Assembly (NCBI RefSeq): GCF_001514235.1
Contig: NZ_KQ948933.1
Coordinates: forward strand, 54,405 to 118,404
DNA from: Streptomyces caeruleatus
GTDB lineage: Bacteria; Actinomycetota; Actinomycetes; Streptomycetales; Streptomycetaceae
Length of the DNA stretch: 64,000 nucleotides
Direction of reading: 5' to 3'
Part shown: positions 25,318-32,770 of the stretch, one piece after another
Numbering within the stretch: position 1 is the first letter of the stretch
Layout: every line of letters begins with the position of its first letter
Made by a program: the position numbers and the translations under genes
The notes under the pieces: model-generated
What the model saw: only the letters and a program-made list of their open reading frames with translations
Told to the model about the DNA's origin: nothing
Databases searched by the model: none

Positions 25318-25905
25318 CTACACCGGCGCCGCGGTGCGGCGGCGGGCCCCGCCCGGGGCCGCGTCGCCCGCCGCGATGCCCGTACCGCGGTAGGCCTTCA
25401 CCACCTTGCCCGCCGGCCGGCCGCCCCGCCCGTCGAGCCAGTCGACCCGCACCCACAGCAGGGCGTTCCCGTCCCGCTCCAGCCGCCCCAGCCACGCCGC
25501 CTTGAGCCGCAGCCCCGCTCCGCACCCCGCCAGCAGCATCCCGCCCGCGGCGGGCACGGCGAACGCGCTGCCCAGCGCGGCGAGGAAGGCGAGCAGCAGC
25601 CACCAGCGGTGGCCCCGGCGCCAGTTGCGCACGGCCACGGCACGGTCCTGGAGCACATCGTGCTTGCCGGCGCGGACGGCCGAACGGCTCAGCTCGGTGT
25701 AGCGCCGACGGCGTACGTACGCCACGACAGCCGTCGCCACGATGAACAGCGCCGCCCCGGCCAGCACCCCGATCCGGCGCCCCGTCAGCCCCGGCGGCAA
25801 CACCCCGATGCCCGCCGCGCACACCCCGAACCACCACAGGGGCGCCGCCCCGGCCCGTACGACGACGGCCACCCGGGCCAGCCCCTGTCCTCCTCCGCGT
25901 GCCAC
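25318..25905 (-). CDS. Small multipass membrane protein of unknown function
   Basis: 195 residues, GTG start at 25905 with GGGAGG eight bases before it. There are four hydrophobic stretches in two hairpins (about 20-62: PLWWFGVCAAGIGVLP and LAGAALFIVATAVVAYV; about 100-130: WWLLLAFLAALGSAFAV and GGMLLAGCGAGL), separated by a basic cytoplasmic loop with RRRRYTELSR. The C-terminus is soluble. I do not recognise the family. It lies between the Roadblock cluster and the RpiR regulator, convergent with the former. Confidence 0.65.
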   Translation of the reverse strand: MARGGGQGLARVAVVVRAGAAPLWWFGVCAAGIGVLPPGLTGRRIGVLAGAALFIVATAVVAYVRRRRYTELSRSAVRAGKHDVLQDRAVAVRNWRRGHRWWLLLAFLAALGSAFAVPAAGGMLLAGCGAGLRLKAAWLGRLERDGNALLWVRVDWLDGRGGRPAGKVVKAYRGTGIAAGDAAPGGARRRTAAPV

Positions 25906-26012
25906 GTCCGGCCTCCCGTCTCCCGTCCGTCCAGATGCTGTGCGCGCACGCTAGCCACCGAACGTGAGACGAGCCTTAAGAAGACGGGCCTCGCGAAGCG
26001 GCCCTCACCGGC

Positions 26013-26873
26013 TCACTCGACGAACAACCCCCGTGCGGCCGCCCGCGCGTCGAACTCCTCCAGACGTGCCTGCGCGTCCGGCAGGTCGTCGCACATCGCC
26101 TCCAGCAGGACCCGGCCCAGCAGCATCGGCGCACAGGCCGTGTCGAAGGCGAGGCCGGTACCGACGGCGGCGGGCAGCAGCAGGTCGGAGACCTTGGCGA
26201 CCGGCGCGAACGCGGAGTCCGCGACCGTCACCACGGTCAGCCCGGCCTCCTTGGCATAGGCGAGGGTGTCCACGACCTCGCGCGGGTGCCGGGGCAGCGC
26301 GAAGCAGAGCAGGGCCGTCGCGCCGGCCCGGACGGCGGCGTCGATCCGGTCGTGGATCATCGTGCCGCCCTCGTTCAGCAGCCGTACGTCCGGGTGGACC
26401 TTGGCGGCGAAGTACGCGAAGCCGTACGCCTGGGAGGCGGCCGCCCGCAGCCCCAGCACCGGCAGCGGACGCGAGGCCGAGAGCACGCGCCCCGCCTTCT
26501 GCACCGGGCGCGGGTCGGCGAGGACCTCCGCCAGGTGCCGGAGGTTCTCGATCTCGGCCTCGACTGCCTGCTGGTACTCGTTGTACGAGCCGGCGTCGGC
26601 CGCCTGCTCCACGGGGGCGACCTCGCGCAGGTGTCTGCGCAGCGCCGGGTAGCCGTCGAAGCCGAGGGCGACGGCGAAGCGGGTCACGGAGGGCTGGCTG
26701 ACCCCGGCCAGTTCGGCCAGCTCCACGCTGGACAGGAACGGCACGTCGGCGGCGCGGCGCACCATGCTGTGCGCGATGCGCCGCTGGGTCGGGGTGAGCC
26801 GGTGCCCCTCGAAGAGCGCCTGAAGTCGCGCGGCGGGACTGTCCGCCCCGCTCGTGTTCCTGTCCGCGCTCAT
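26013..26873 (-). CDS. MurR/RpiR-family transcriptional regulator with SIS domain
   Basis: 286 residues. The N-terminal HTH_6 domain has LTPTQRRIAHSMVRRAADVPFLSSVELAELAGVSQPSVTRF in outline. The C-terminal SIS domain (VLSASRPLPVLGLRAAASQAYGFAYFAAKVHP and LCFALPRHPREVVDTLAYAKEAGLTVVTVADS, in outline) would bind a small effector, in this family usually a phosphosugar. Its ATG overlaps the lyase stop (ATGA) and is preceded by GGAGGGGGAG, so it is cotranscribed with the lyase. It is therefore the likely local regulator of the lyase and the divergent importer, with the lyase substrate or product as possible effector. Confidence 0.92.
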   Translation of the reverse strand: MSADRNTSGADSPAARLQALFEGHRLTPTQRRIAHSMVRRAADVPFLSSVELAELAGVSQPSVTRFAVALGFDGYPALRRHLREVAPVEQAADAGSYNEYQQAVEAEIENLRHLAEVLADPRPVQKAGRVLSASRPLPVLGLRAAASQAYGFAYFAAKVHPDVRLLNEGGTMIHDRIDAAVRAGATALLCFALPRHPREVVDTLAYAKEAGLTVVTVADSAFAPVAKVSDLLLPAAVGTGLAFDTACAPMLLGRVLLEAMCDDLPDAQARLEEFDARAAARGLFVE

Positions 26874-28378
26874 GCCGCGCTCCCCCTCCAGATGTCCGTG
26901 AACCGGTCCAGCAGTGCTGCCGCCGCCGTCACATCATCGGTGAGCGGCCGGTCGGCCAGGTCGTCGTCGAGCACCGACTCGGCCAGCGCCAGCGCCCGGC
27001 CCACCGGAAGCTCCGGGTCGGGGCGGAGGTCGCGCAGGCGCAACGCCCGTACGGCGGCGACGAGTTCACAGCCGACGACCAGACGGTACGCGCCGCACGC
27101 CCGCAGTGTCTGCCGAGCGGCGAGCGAGGCGAAGCTCGCCTGCTCCTCCACGCCCCGGGAGAGTACAGCGTGCCCGAGCGAGGCAGGGGCGGAGAAGGCA
27201 CGCAGGTCGCCGAGGGCAGCGGCGGCGGCGTACTCCAGGATCATCACGCCGGACGAGGCGGGCTCCTGGTCGGCGAGGAAGGGCTTCAGGCGGGTGTAGG
27301 CGGGCTCGTTGAGGGTGGACAGACGGGACGTGGAGAGCCGGGCCACCTGGGTCAGGGCCAGCCTGAAGTGGTCCAAGGCGAGGGCGAGTTGGGCCTGGTA
27401 GAAGCCGCCGTGGTGGTAGGCGGCCATGTCCTCGGGGGAGATGAGGGGGTTCTCGGCGGCTGCGTTGATCTCGACCGCGAGCACCTCCTCCAGGGCGTCG
27501 GCGGCGTCGTGCGCGGGGCCGTGGATCTGGGGCAGACAGCGGAAGCCGTACGGGTCCTGGATGCGGCCGAGCGGCGGGGTCGGCCGGTCCTCGGAGCCGA
27601 TCAGCTCCCGCATCCGGCGGGCGACCTCGGCGCTGCCCCGGTGCGGCCGGGCGGCGTGCACCGGGGCGGCGTACGCCTCGTGGGAGCCGTCGACGGCGAG
27701 CAGGGACAGGGCGGCGACGACCTGGGTGGCGGCGACGAGGCCGCGCAGTTCGTGCAGGGCGAGGGCGGCCTGGCCGAGGGTGAGGGCGTTGCTGCTGATG
27801 AACGCGAGGGCGTCGTTGTTGTCCAGCGGCTGCGGCTCGGGCGCACCGGAGCCGCGCCAGGGGTGCTCGCCGGCCAGCGCGAGGCCGGTCTGGGCGAGCG
27901 CCGCGAGGTCGCCGGTGCCGACCGAGCCGAACTCGTTCACGACCGGATGGGCGCCGCTCTCCAGGGCCTCGCACAGGGCGGTGATGACGGTGGGCCGCAG
28001 GCCGGCGCCGCCGGCCAGCAGCTGGTTGGCGCGTACGGCGAGCATGGCCCGCACCTGCCGGGCGGGCAGTTCCTCGCCGATGGCGCCGGCGTGGCTGCGC
28101 AGCAGGCGCAGGCCGTGTTCGGCGGCGGCGTCGGTGGGCACGTCCTCGTTCCGGTTAGCACCCACGCCGGTCGAGCGGCCATAGACGCGGCCGGTCGCGG
28201 CGATGAGGCGGGCGGCGTCCCAGGACTCCTCGGCGCGCTTCATCGCGTCGGTCGCGGGGACCGGCCGGGCGCTCCCGTCGGCGAGGCGGGCGACGTCCTC
28301 GACGCCGAGCCCGATCCCGTCGAGGACGACCAGTCCCGTATGGACAGACCCCGACGCGTCCACGATCCGAGACGACAT
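26870..28378 (-). CDS. Aromatic amino acid lyase (HAL/PAL) family protein lacking the MIO triad
   Basis: 502 residues from the ATG at 28378. The fold is clearly histidine/phenylalanine ammonia-lyase: Tyr66 in VYGRSTGVGANRN, Asn in ISSNALTLGQAALAL, IQDPYGFRCLPQIHGPAHD (Gln, Tyr, Arg of the active site) and VEEQASFASLAARQT (Glu). The loop that forms the MIO cofactor, GSVG-ASG-DLAPLAH in HutH, reads GSVGTGDLAALAQ at 151-163. One residue is missing and no Ala/Cys-Ser-Gly remains. Ergothionase, a family member that eliminates trimethylamine from ergothioneine, also works without MIO. Beside a betaine-type importer, a trimethylammonium lyase is my preferred reading; true HutH is unlikely. Confidence 0.85.
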   Translation of the reverse strand: MSSRIVDASGSVHTGLVVLDGIGLGVEDVARLADGSARPVPATDAMKRAEESWDAARLIAATGRVYGRSTGVGANRNEDVPTDAAAEHGLRLLRSHAGAIGEELPARQVRAMLAVRANQLLAGGAGLRPTVITALCEALESGAHPVVNEFGSVGTGDLAALAQTGLALAGEHPWRGSGAPEPQPLDNNDALAFISSNALTLGQAALALHELRGLVAATQVVAALSLLAVDGSHEAYAAPVHAARPHRGSAEVARRMRELIGSEDRPTPPLGRIQDPYGFRCLPQIHGPAHDAADALEEVLAVEINAAAENPLISPEDMAAYHHGGFYQAQLALALDHFRLALTQVARLSTSRLSTLNEPAYTRLKPFLADQEPASSGVMILEYAAAAALGDLRAFSAPASLGHAVLSRGVEEQASFASLAARQTLRACGAYRLVVGCELVAAVRALRLRDLRPDPELPVGRALALAESVLDDDLADRPLTDDVTAAAALLDRFTDIWRGSAA

Positions 28379-28426
28379 CAAGCCCAAACTCCCCTCAACC
28401 AGGACATTCGATCTTGCCCTTCGGTC

Positions 28427-28485
28427 ATCCGTTACTTCGGATTTACATCAACCCGTTGACAACCTATTCAGCTACCAAGAACTCT
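28427..28485. promoter_or_regulatory. Divergent control region of the lyase and importer
   Basis: This unusually AT-rich stretch holds an inverted repeat ATCCG-N6-CGGAT (28427-28442), a candidate RpiR operator. TTGACA at 28456-28461, with AACTCT 18 bases further on, is a plausible promoter for the importer genes. The lyase promoter must lie here too, on the other strand. Confidence 0.45.
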
Positions 28486-28519
28486 GCATGACGTTATACA
28501 GCCGGGCAAGGGACATCTC

Positions 28520-29554
28520 ATGATCCAGTTCGACGCGGTCCACAAGCGCTTCCCCAACGGCACGACAGCAGTCCACGATCTCTCCCTGGACATGCCGGAG
28601 GGCGGCGTGACCGTCCTGGTCGGATCTTCCGGTTGCGGCAAGACGACCACCCTGCGGATGATCAACCGGATGGTGGAGCCGACCTCCGGCACCATCCGGG
28701 TCGGCGGCAGGGACGTCACCCGCCAGGACGCCGCCGAGCTGCGCCGCTCCATCGGGTACGTCATCCAGCAGGCGGGCCTGTTCCCGCACCGCACGGTGCT
28801 CGACAACATCGCCACCGTGCCGCTCCTGCGCGGCTGGAGCCGCCGCAGGGCGCGCACCCGGGCGGCGGAGCTGCTGGAGACGGTCGGTCTCGCGGCCGAC
28901 GTCGGCAAGCGTTACCCGCACCAGCTCTCCGGCGGCCAGCAGCAGCGCGTAGGCGTCGCCCGCGCACTCGCCGCCGATCCGCCCGTCCTGCTGATGGACG
29001 AGCCGTTCGGCGCGGTCGACCCGGTAGTGCGCACCCAGCTCCAGGACGAACTGCTCCGACTCCAGAAGGAGTTGAGCAAGACCATCGTCTTCGTCACGCA
29101 CGATGTGGACGAGGCCGTACGGCTCGGCGACCAGATCGCGATCTTCCGCACCGGCGGCCACCTCGTCCAGTGCGCCCCGCCCGCCGAACTCCTCGCCCGC
29201 CCCGCCGACGACTTCGTGGCCGACTTCCTCGGCGCCGAGCGCGGCCTGAAGCTGCTGAGCCTGCGCACCCTCGCGGACGTTCCGCAGGGCCCGGCGCCGG
29301 AGGGCGGCGACTGGAGCCTGGTCCTGGACGCGGCGAACAGGCCCGTGCACTGGGCGTCGAAGGACGCCGAGATCCCCGTACGCCCGCTCAAGGACGACGA
29401 CTCCCTCCTCGCGGCGCTCAACGAGTCCCTCGCCTCCCCCACCGGCCTGATCGCCCGCGTGGACTCCGAAGGCGTCCTCACCGGCGTCACCTCCCGCGAC
29501 GACATCCACGAGCGCGCGGGCCAGGCGCACACGGAAGCCAGGGTGACCGCATGA
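28520..29554 (+). CDS. OpuC/EgtV-type ABC importer ATPase
   Basis: 344 residues. The nucleotide-binding domain has Walker A GSSGCGKTTTLRMI, Q-loop YVIQQAGLFPHRTV, signature LSGGQQQRVGVARALA, Walker B VLLMDEPFGAVDP and the H-loop FVTHDVDEA. A C-terminal extension (about 245-344) with ISRVDSEGVLTGV-like strands (here IARVDSEGVLTGVTSRDDI) is a CBS-type segment as in OpuCA/ProV-like proteins. The cytoplasmic ATPase powers uptake of a quaternary ammonium compound. AAGGGA precedes the ATG. Its stop overlaps the first permease start (ATGA), and it diverges from the lyase. Confidence 0.95.
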   Translation: MIQFDAVHKRFPNGTTAVHDLSLDMPEGGVTVLVGSSGCGKTTTLRMINRMVEPTSGTIRVGGRDVTRQDAAELRRSIGYVIQQAGLFPHRTVLDNIATVPLLRGWSRRRARTRAAELLETVGLAADVGKRYPHQLSGGQQQRVGVARALAADPPVLLMDEPFGAVDPVVRTQLQDELLRLQKELSKTIVFVTHDVDEAVRLGDQIAIFRTGGHLVQCAPPAELLARPADDFVADFLGAERGLKLLSLRTLADVPQGPAPEGGDWSLVLDAANRPVHWASKDAEIPVRPLKDDDSLLAALNESLASPTGLIARVDSEGVLTGVTSRDDIHERAGQAHTEARVTA

Positions 29555-30192
29555 CCATCGACTGGTCGTGGATAGGCGACCACACCGACGACCTCACCAC
29601 CCTGACGCTCTCCCACCTCCAGGCCGCGCTCACCGCCGTCTTCCTCGGCGTCCTGATCTCCCTGCCCCTCGCGGTGATCGCCCACCGGATCCGCGTCCTG
29701 CGCGGCCTCCTGCTGGGTCTGTCGAACGTCCTGTTCACGATCCCGTCGATCGCGATCTTCGTCCTGCTGCTCCCGGTGTCCGGCCTCACCCGCACCACCA
29801 CGGTCATCGGCCTGACCGTCTACACGCTGGTGGTCCTGCTCCGGAACACCGTCGAGGGCCTGGACTCGGTCCCGGTGAAGGTGAAGGAGGCAGCGAAGGC
29901 GATGGGCACGCGCCCCCTGCGCACGCTCCTCACCGTCGAGTTCCCGCTCGCGCTCCCCGTGATCATGGCGGGCGTCCGGATCGCGACCGTCATGTCCATC
30001 TCCCTGGTCTCGGTCGCGACCTACATCGGCGACGGCGGCCTCGGCCAGCTCTTCACCGACGGCTTCCAGCGCAACTTCCCGACCCCGGTGATCGTCGGAG
30101 TGGTCCTCACCCTCCTGCTCGCCGTGGTCGCGGACGCGGCGCTGGTCGCCCTGCAGTACGTCCTGACCCCCTGGCGGAGGCGGCGAGCCTGA
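29551..30192 (+). CDS. OpuC-type ABC importer permease 1
   Basis: 213 residues with about five or six membrane helices and the BPD transporter coupling loop VKVKEAAKAMGTRPLRTLLTVEFPLALPVI in outline (EAA motif). It belongs to the ProW/OpuCB/OsmW group; EAKAMG followed by the VATYIGDGGLGQL motif is typical of betaine/choline/carnitine permeases. The ATG at 29551 overlaps the ATPase stop (ATGA). It presumably pairs with the second permease, two bases after its stop, to make the heterodimeric channel. Confidence 0.93.
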   Translation: MTIDWSWIGDHTDDLTTLTLSHLQAALTAVFLGVLISLPLAVIAHRIRVLRGLLLGLSNVLFTIPSIAIFVLLLPVSGLTRTTTVIGLTVYTLVVLLRNTVEGLDSVPVKVKEAAKAMGTRPLRTLLTVEFPLALPVIMAGVRIATVMSISLVSVATYIGDGGLGQLFTDGFQRNFPTPVIVGVVLTLLLAVVADAALVALQYVLTPWRRRRA

Positions 30193-30193
30193 C

Positions 30194-30856
30194 ATGTACG
30201 AACTCTTCAAGAACCTCGGCGCATGGCTGGTCGGCAGCGAGCAGTGGACGGGCCCGGACGGCATCGCGCACCGCCTCGCCGAACACCTCCAGTACTCCCT
30301 CCTCGCCACCCTCATCGCGGCCGCGATCGGCCTCCCCCTCGGCCTGCTGATCGGCCACACCGGCAAGGGCGCCTTCCTCGCGATCAACCTCGCCTCCTTC
30401 GGCCGGGCCCTGCCGACCGTCGGCCTGGTCGTGCTGGTCTTCCTGGCCGGCGGACTGTCCATGCTGCCGGTCTACGTCGCCCTGGTCGCGCTCGCGGTCC
30501 CGGCGATCGTCACCAACACCTACGCCGGGATGACGGCCGTCGACCCGGACGTGAAGGACGCCGCACGCGGCCAGGGCATGCGCGGCCACCAGGTCCTGCT
30601 CCAGGTGGAGCTCCCCCTCGCCCTCCCCCTGATCATGACGGGCCTGCGCCTGGCACTGATCCAGGTCGTGGCCACCGCCACCATCGCCGCGTACGTCTCC
30701 TTCGGCGGCCTCGGCCGCTACGTCTTCGACGGCCTCGCCCAGCGCGACCTCGTGCAGGTGCTCGGCGGCGCGGTGCTGGTCGCCGTGGTCGCCGTGGTCC
30801 TCGACCTGGCCCTGTCCGGCCTCCAGCGCTTCCTCTTCCGCCACCGCACCGCCTAG
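30194..30856 (+). CDS. OpuC-type ABC importer permease 2
   Basis: 220 residues, about six helices, homologous to permease 1. The coupling loop reads VKDAARGQGMRGHQVLLQVELPLALPLIMTGLR in outline, and YVSFGGLGRYVFDGLAQRD follows. It starts two bases after the permease 1 stop and ends ten bases before the binding-protein gene, so all four importer genes form one operon. Two separate permeases plus a lipoprotein is the OpuC layout, rather than the EgtU permease/binding-protein fusion. Confidence 0.93.
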   Translation: MYELFKNLGAWLVGSEQWTGPDGIAHRLAEHLQYSLLATLIAAAIGLPLGLLIGHTGKGAFLAINLASFGRALPTVGLVVLVFLAGGLSMLPVYVALVALAVPAIVTNTYAGMTAVDPDVKDAARGQGMRGHQVLLQVELPLALPLIMTGLRLALIQVVATATIAAYVSFGGLGRYVFDGLAQRDLVQVLGGAVLVAVVAVVLDLALSGLQRFLFRHRTA

Positions 30857-30866
30857 GGACCCCTCG

Positions 30867-31820
30867 ATGAACCTCCCGATAAACCGACGCGCACTCCTCG
30901 GCGGCCTCTTCGCAGCCGCCACCGTCCCCGCCCTGGCCGCCTGCTCCAGCGGCATCACCTCCCTCGAAGGCGAGGGGTCCGCCGGCTCCGGCGGCGGCTC
31001 CAGCAAGGGCGGCATCACCATCGGCACCGCCAACTTCACCGAGAACCAGGTACTCGGCTACCTGTACGCCGCCGTACTGGACGCGGCCGGCGTGAAGGTG
31101 AACGTCCGCCCCAACCTCGGCACCCGCGAGATCCTCATCCCCGCCCTCAAGGGCGGCGACATCGACCTGCTCCCCGAGTACCAGGGAGCCCTGCTGCACT
31201 ACCTCGACACCAAGTCGACGGCGACGGAGGAGGGAGAGATGCAGAACGCCCTCACCGTCGCCCTCCCCAGCGGCCTCCAGGTGCTGCCGTACGGCATGGC
31301 CGAGGACTCCGACGCCTTCGTCGTCACCCGGGAGACGGCCCGGAAGTACGGCCTGACCTCCCTGGCCGACCTGAAGAAGCAGAACGGCAGGCTGGTGATC
31401 GGCGCGGCGCCCGAGGTGAAGAAGCGGGAGGTCGGCGTGGTCGGCCTCAAGGACGTCTACGGGGTCGAGTTCAAGGAGTTCAAGTCGCTGGACTCCTCCG
31501 GTCCGCTGGTCAAGGGTGCCCTGAGGAAGGGCGACGTGGACGTGGCGAACCTCTTCACCACGGACACCGACATCCAGGCGAACGACTGGGTGGTGCTGTC
31601 GGATCCCAAGAACCTCATCCCCGGCCAGCACGTCGTCCCGCTCATCGCCGACCGCAAGGCCGACTCCACCGTCCGCAGGGCCCTCGCCCGTCTCGGCAAC
31701 ACCCTGACCACCGCCCAGCTGACCGAGCTGAACCGGCAGGTCGACAAGGACAAGAAGGACCCCGAGGACGTGGCGGACGCGTACGCGAAGGAGCACGGGC
31801 TGGTGAAGCAGAGCGGGTGA
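30867..31820 (+). CDS. OpuC-type substrate-binding lipoprotein
   Basis: 317 residues. The N-terminus combines a twin-arginine-like RRALLGG with a lipobox LAAC, so it is exported, possibly by Tat, and lipid-anchored outside the cell. The mature part is an OpuAC/QAT-type binding protein: TIGTANFTENQVLGYLYAAVLDAAG, then GGDIDLLPEYQGALLHYL and LKGDVDVANLFTTDTDI in outline. This family recognises quaternary ammonium groups through an aromatic cage; the Tyr in LPEYQG and nearby residues could contribute. The last codons are part of a 14-bp tandem repeat. The ligand may be ergothioneine, hercynine or glycine betaine. Confidence 0.93.
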   Translation: MNLPINRRALLGGLFAAATVPALAACSSGITSLEGEGSAGSGGGSSKGGITIGTANFTENQVLGYLYAAVLDAAGVKVNVRPNLGTREILIPALKGGDIDLLPEYQGALLHYLDTKSTATEEGEMQNALTVALPSGLQVLPYGMAEDSDAFVVTRETARKYGLTSLADLKKQNGRLVIGAAPEVKKREVGVVGLKDVYGVEFKEFKSLDSSGPLVKGALRKGDVDVANLFTTDTDIQANDWVVLSDPKNLIPGQHVVPLIADRKADSTVRRALARLGNTLTTAQLTELNRQVDKDKKDPEDVADAYAKEHGLVKQSG

Positions 31821-31886
31821 CGCAGAGCCGGTGACGCAGAGCCGGTGACGCGGGGCCGCTGACGCAGGGCCGCCGGCGCAGGGCCG
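31803..31886 (+). repeat. 14-bp tandem repeat across the binding-protein stop codon
   Basis: Six head-to-tail units near GTGACGCAGAGCCG. The first (31803-31816) encodes the last residues of the lipoprotein, the stop codon TGA lies in the second, and the others run into the spacer with growing divergence. Confidence 0.85.
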
Positions 31887-31975
31887 CTGATGCGGCGGGC
31901 CCTGCCGCCCGCCCCCGCCGAACAGGGGGGCTAACCCCAGTGCGGCGCCCGCCCCGGCTCCCTACCGTGGATCGC

Positions 31976-32416
31976 ATGACCGGAATGGACGCGCGGGACA
32001 CCGAGCTCAAGAAGGAACTCAACGCCACCTTGCAGGCCCGCAGGGAACTGGGCGACGAGTACGAGTCCGCGCTGGTCGACTCGTTCATGGAGAAGGTCGA
32101 CCAGCGCATCGACGGAGCGGTCGAGCGCCGGCTGCGGCGGCAGCTGGCCGAGCAGCAGTTGGCGACGGCCCGGGGCGCCCAGTCGCCGGGGACGACGGAC
32201 TCCTTCGGCGAGCGCTTCGGCTTCGGCATCGTCTCGCTGGTCCTGGCGATCCCCCTGTCCGGGATCGGCGCCGGCGTGGCAGACCTCCCCGGCCTGCTGG
32301 TCACCTGGATCGGCATCGTCGGCGTGAACGTCGTGCAGGCGGCCCGCACGAACCCGGGGTTGTTCCGGGGCCGGCGCCACCGGCCGGGCACGGACGGGGA
32401 CCGTTGGGAGGACTGA
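31976..32416 (+). CDS. Small membrane protein with coiled-coil N-terminus
   Basis: About 146 residues from the ATG at 31976 (an in-frame ATG at 31985 is possible). The first half is charged and helical (LKKELNATLQARRELGDEYESALVDSF), followed by RRLRRQLAEQQLA. The second half has two membrane segments (FGIVSLVLAIPLSGIGAGVAD and LLVTWIGIVGVNVVQAA). No Shine-Dalgarno precedes the start, but TACCGT ends six bases upstream, as in leaderless Streptomyces genes. It is similar in layout to unannotated actinobacterial membrane proteins. The function is unknown. Confidence 0.8.
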   Translation: MTGMDARDTELKKELNATLQARRELGDEYESALVDSFMEKVDQRIDGAVERRLRRQLAEQQLATARGAQSPGTTDSFGERFGFGIVSLVLAIPLSGIGAGVADLPGLLVTWIGIVGVNVVQAARTNPGLFRGRRHRPGTDGDRWED

Positions 32417-32770
32417 ACCTACGGCCTTCGTTTCCCGGGGAAAGAAATGTGGCGGGGACCGCCGCACCCCCGTTGCCGGGGGGCGGGACGACGGCGGTCC
32501 CCGCGAGGGACGTGGGCCTGGTCAGGGCCTGGCCTACGCACCCGTGGCGTCCATGGAGGTCCGGGAGCCGCTCCGGAGGTCCTTGGACGTTTCGGCGCCG
32601 GCTCGGGCGGGGAGCCGCTCCCGCCCTGCCGACACCCCCTAATGTGCCCGACCCGTGTTAAGCGGGTGCTGCGTGAACGTGACGCGCTCGTACCAGTTCC
32701 GCGACGGCCCGAGCAGCCCCGGTCATCCCAAGTTCGCCGCGGACACGCCCCGTTCACCGCGGGTTCGCCG
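32417..32770. other. 354-bp spacer without a supported gene
   Basis: Apart from the hairpin at 32452-32504, this convergent spacer holds only GC-rich sequence with frames open on both strands and no start with a ribosome site. I see no promoter or RNA gene in it. Confidence 0.5.
32452..32504 (+). terminator. Compound hairpin terminator
   Basis: A perfect 13-bp inverted repeat GCGGGGACCGCCG/CGGCGGTCCCCGC encloses an inner CCCCCG-TTGC-CGGGGG hairpin. It lies 35 bases after the membrane-protein stop. Confidence 0.75.

Noticed and set aside
26870..28378. Calling the lyase HutH
   Set aside because: The MIO triad essential for ammonia elimination from histidine is missing, and the gene is tied to a betaine importer rather than to the hut operon.
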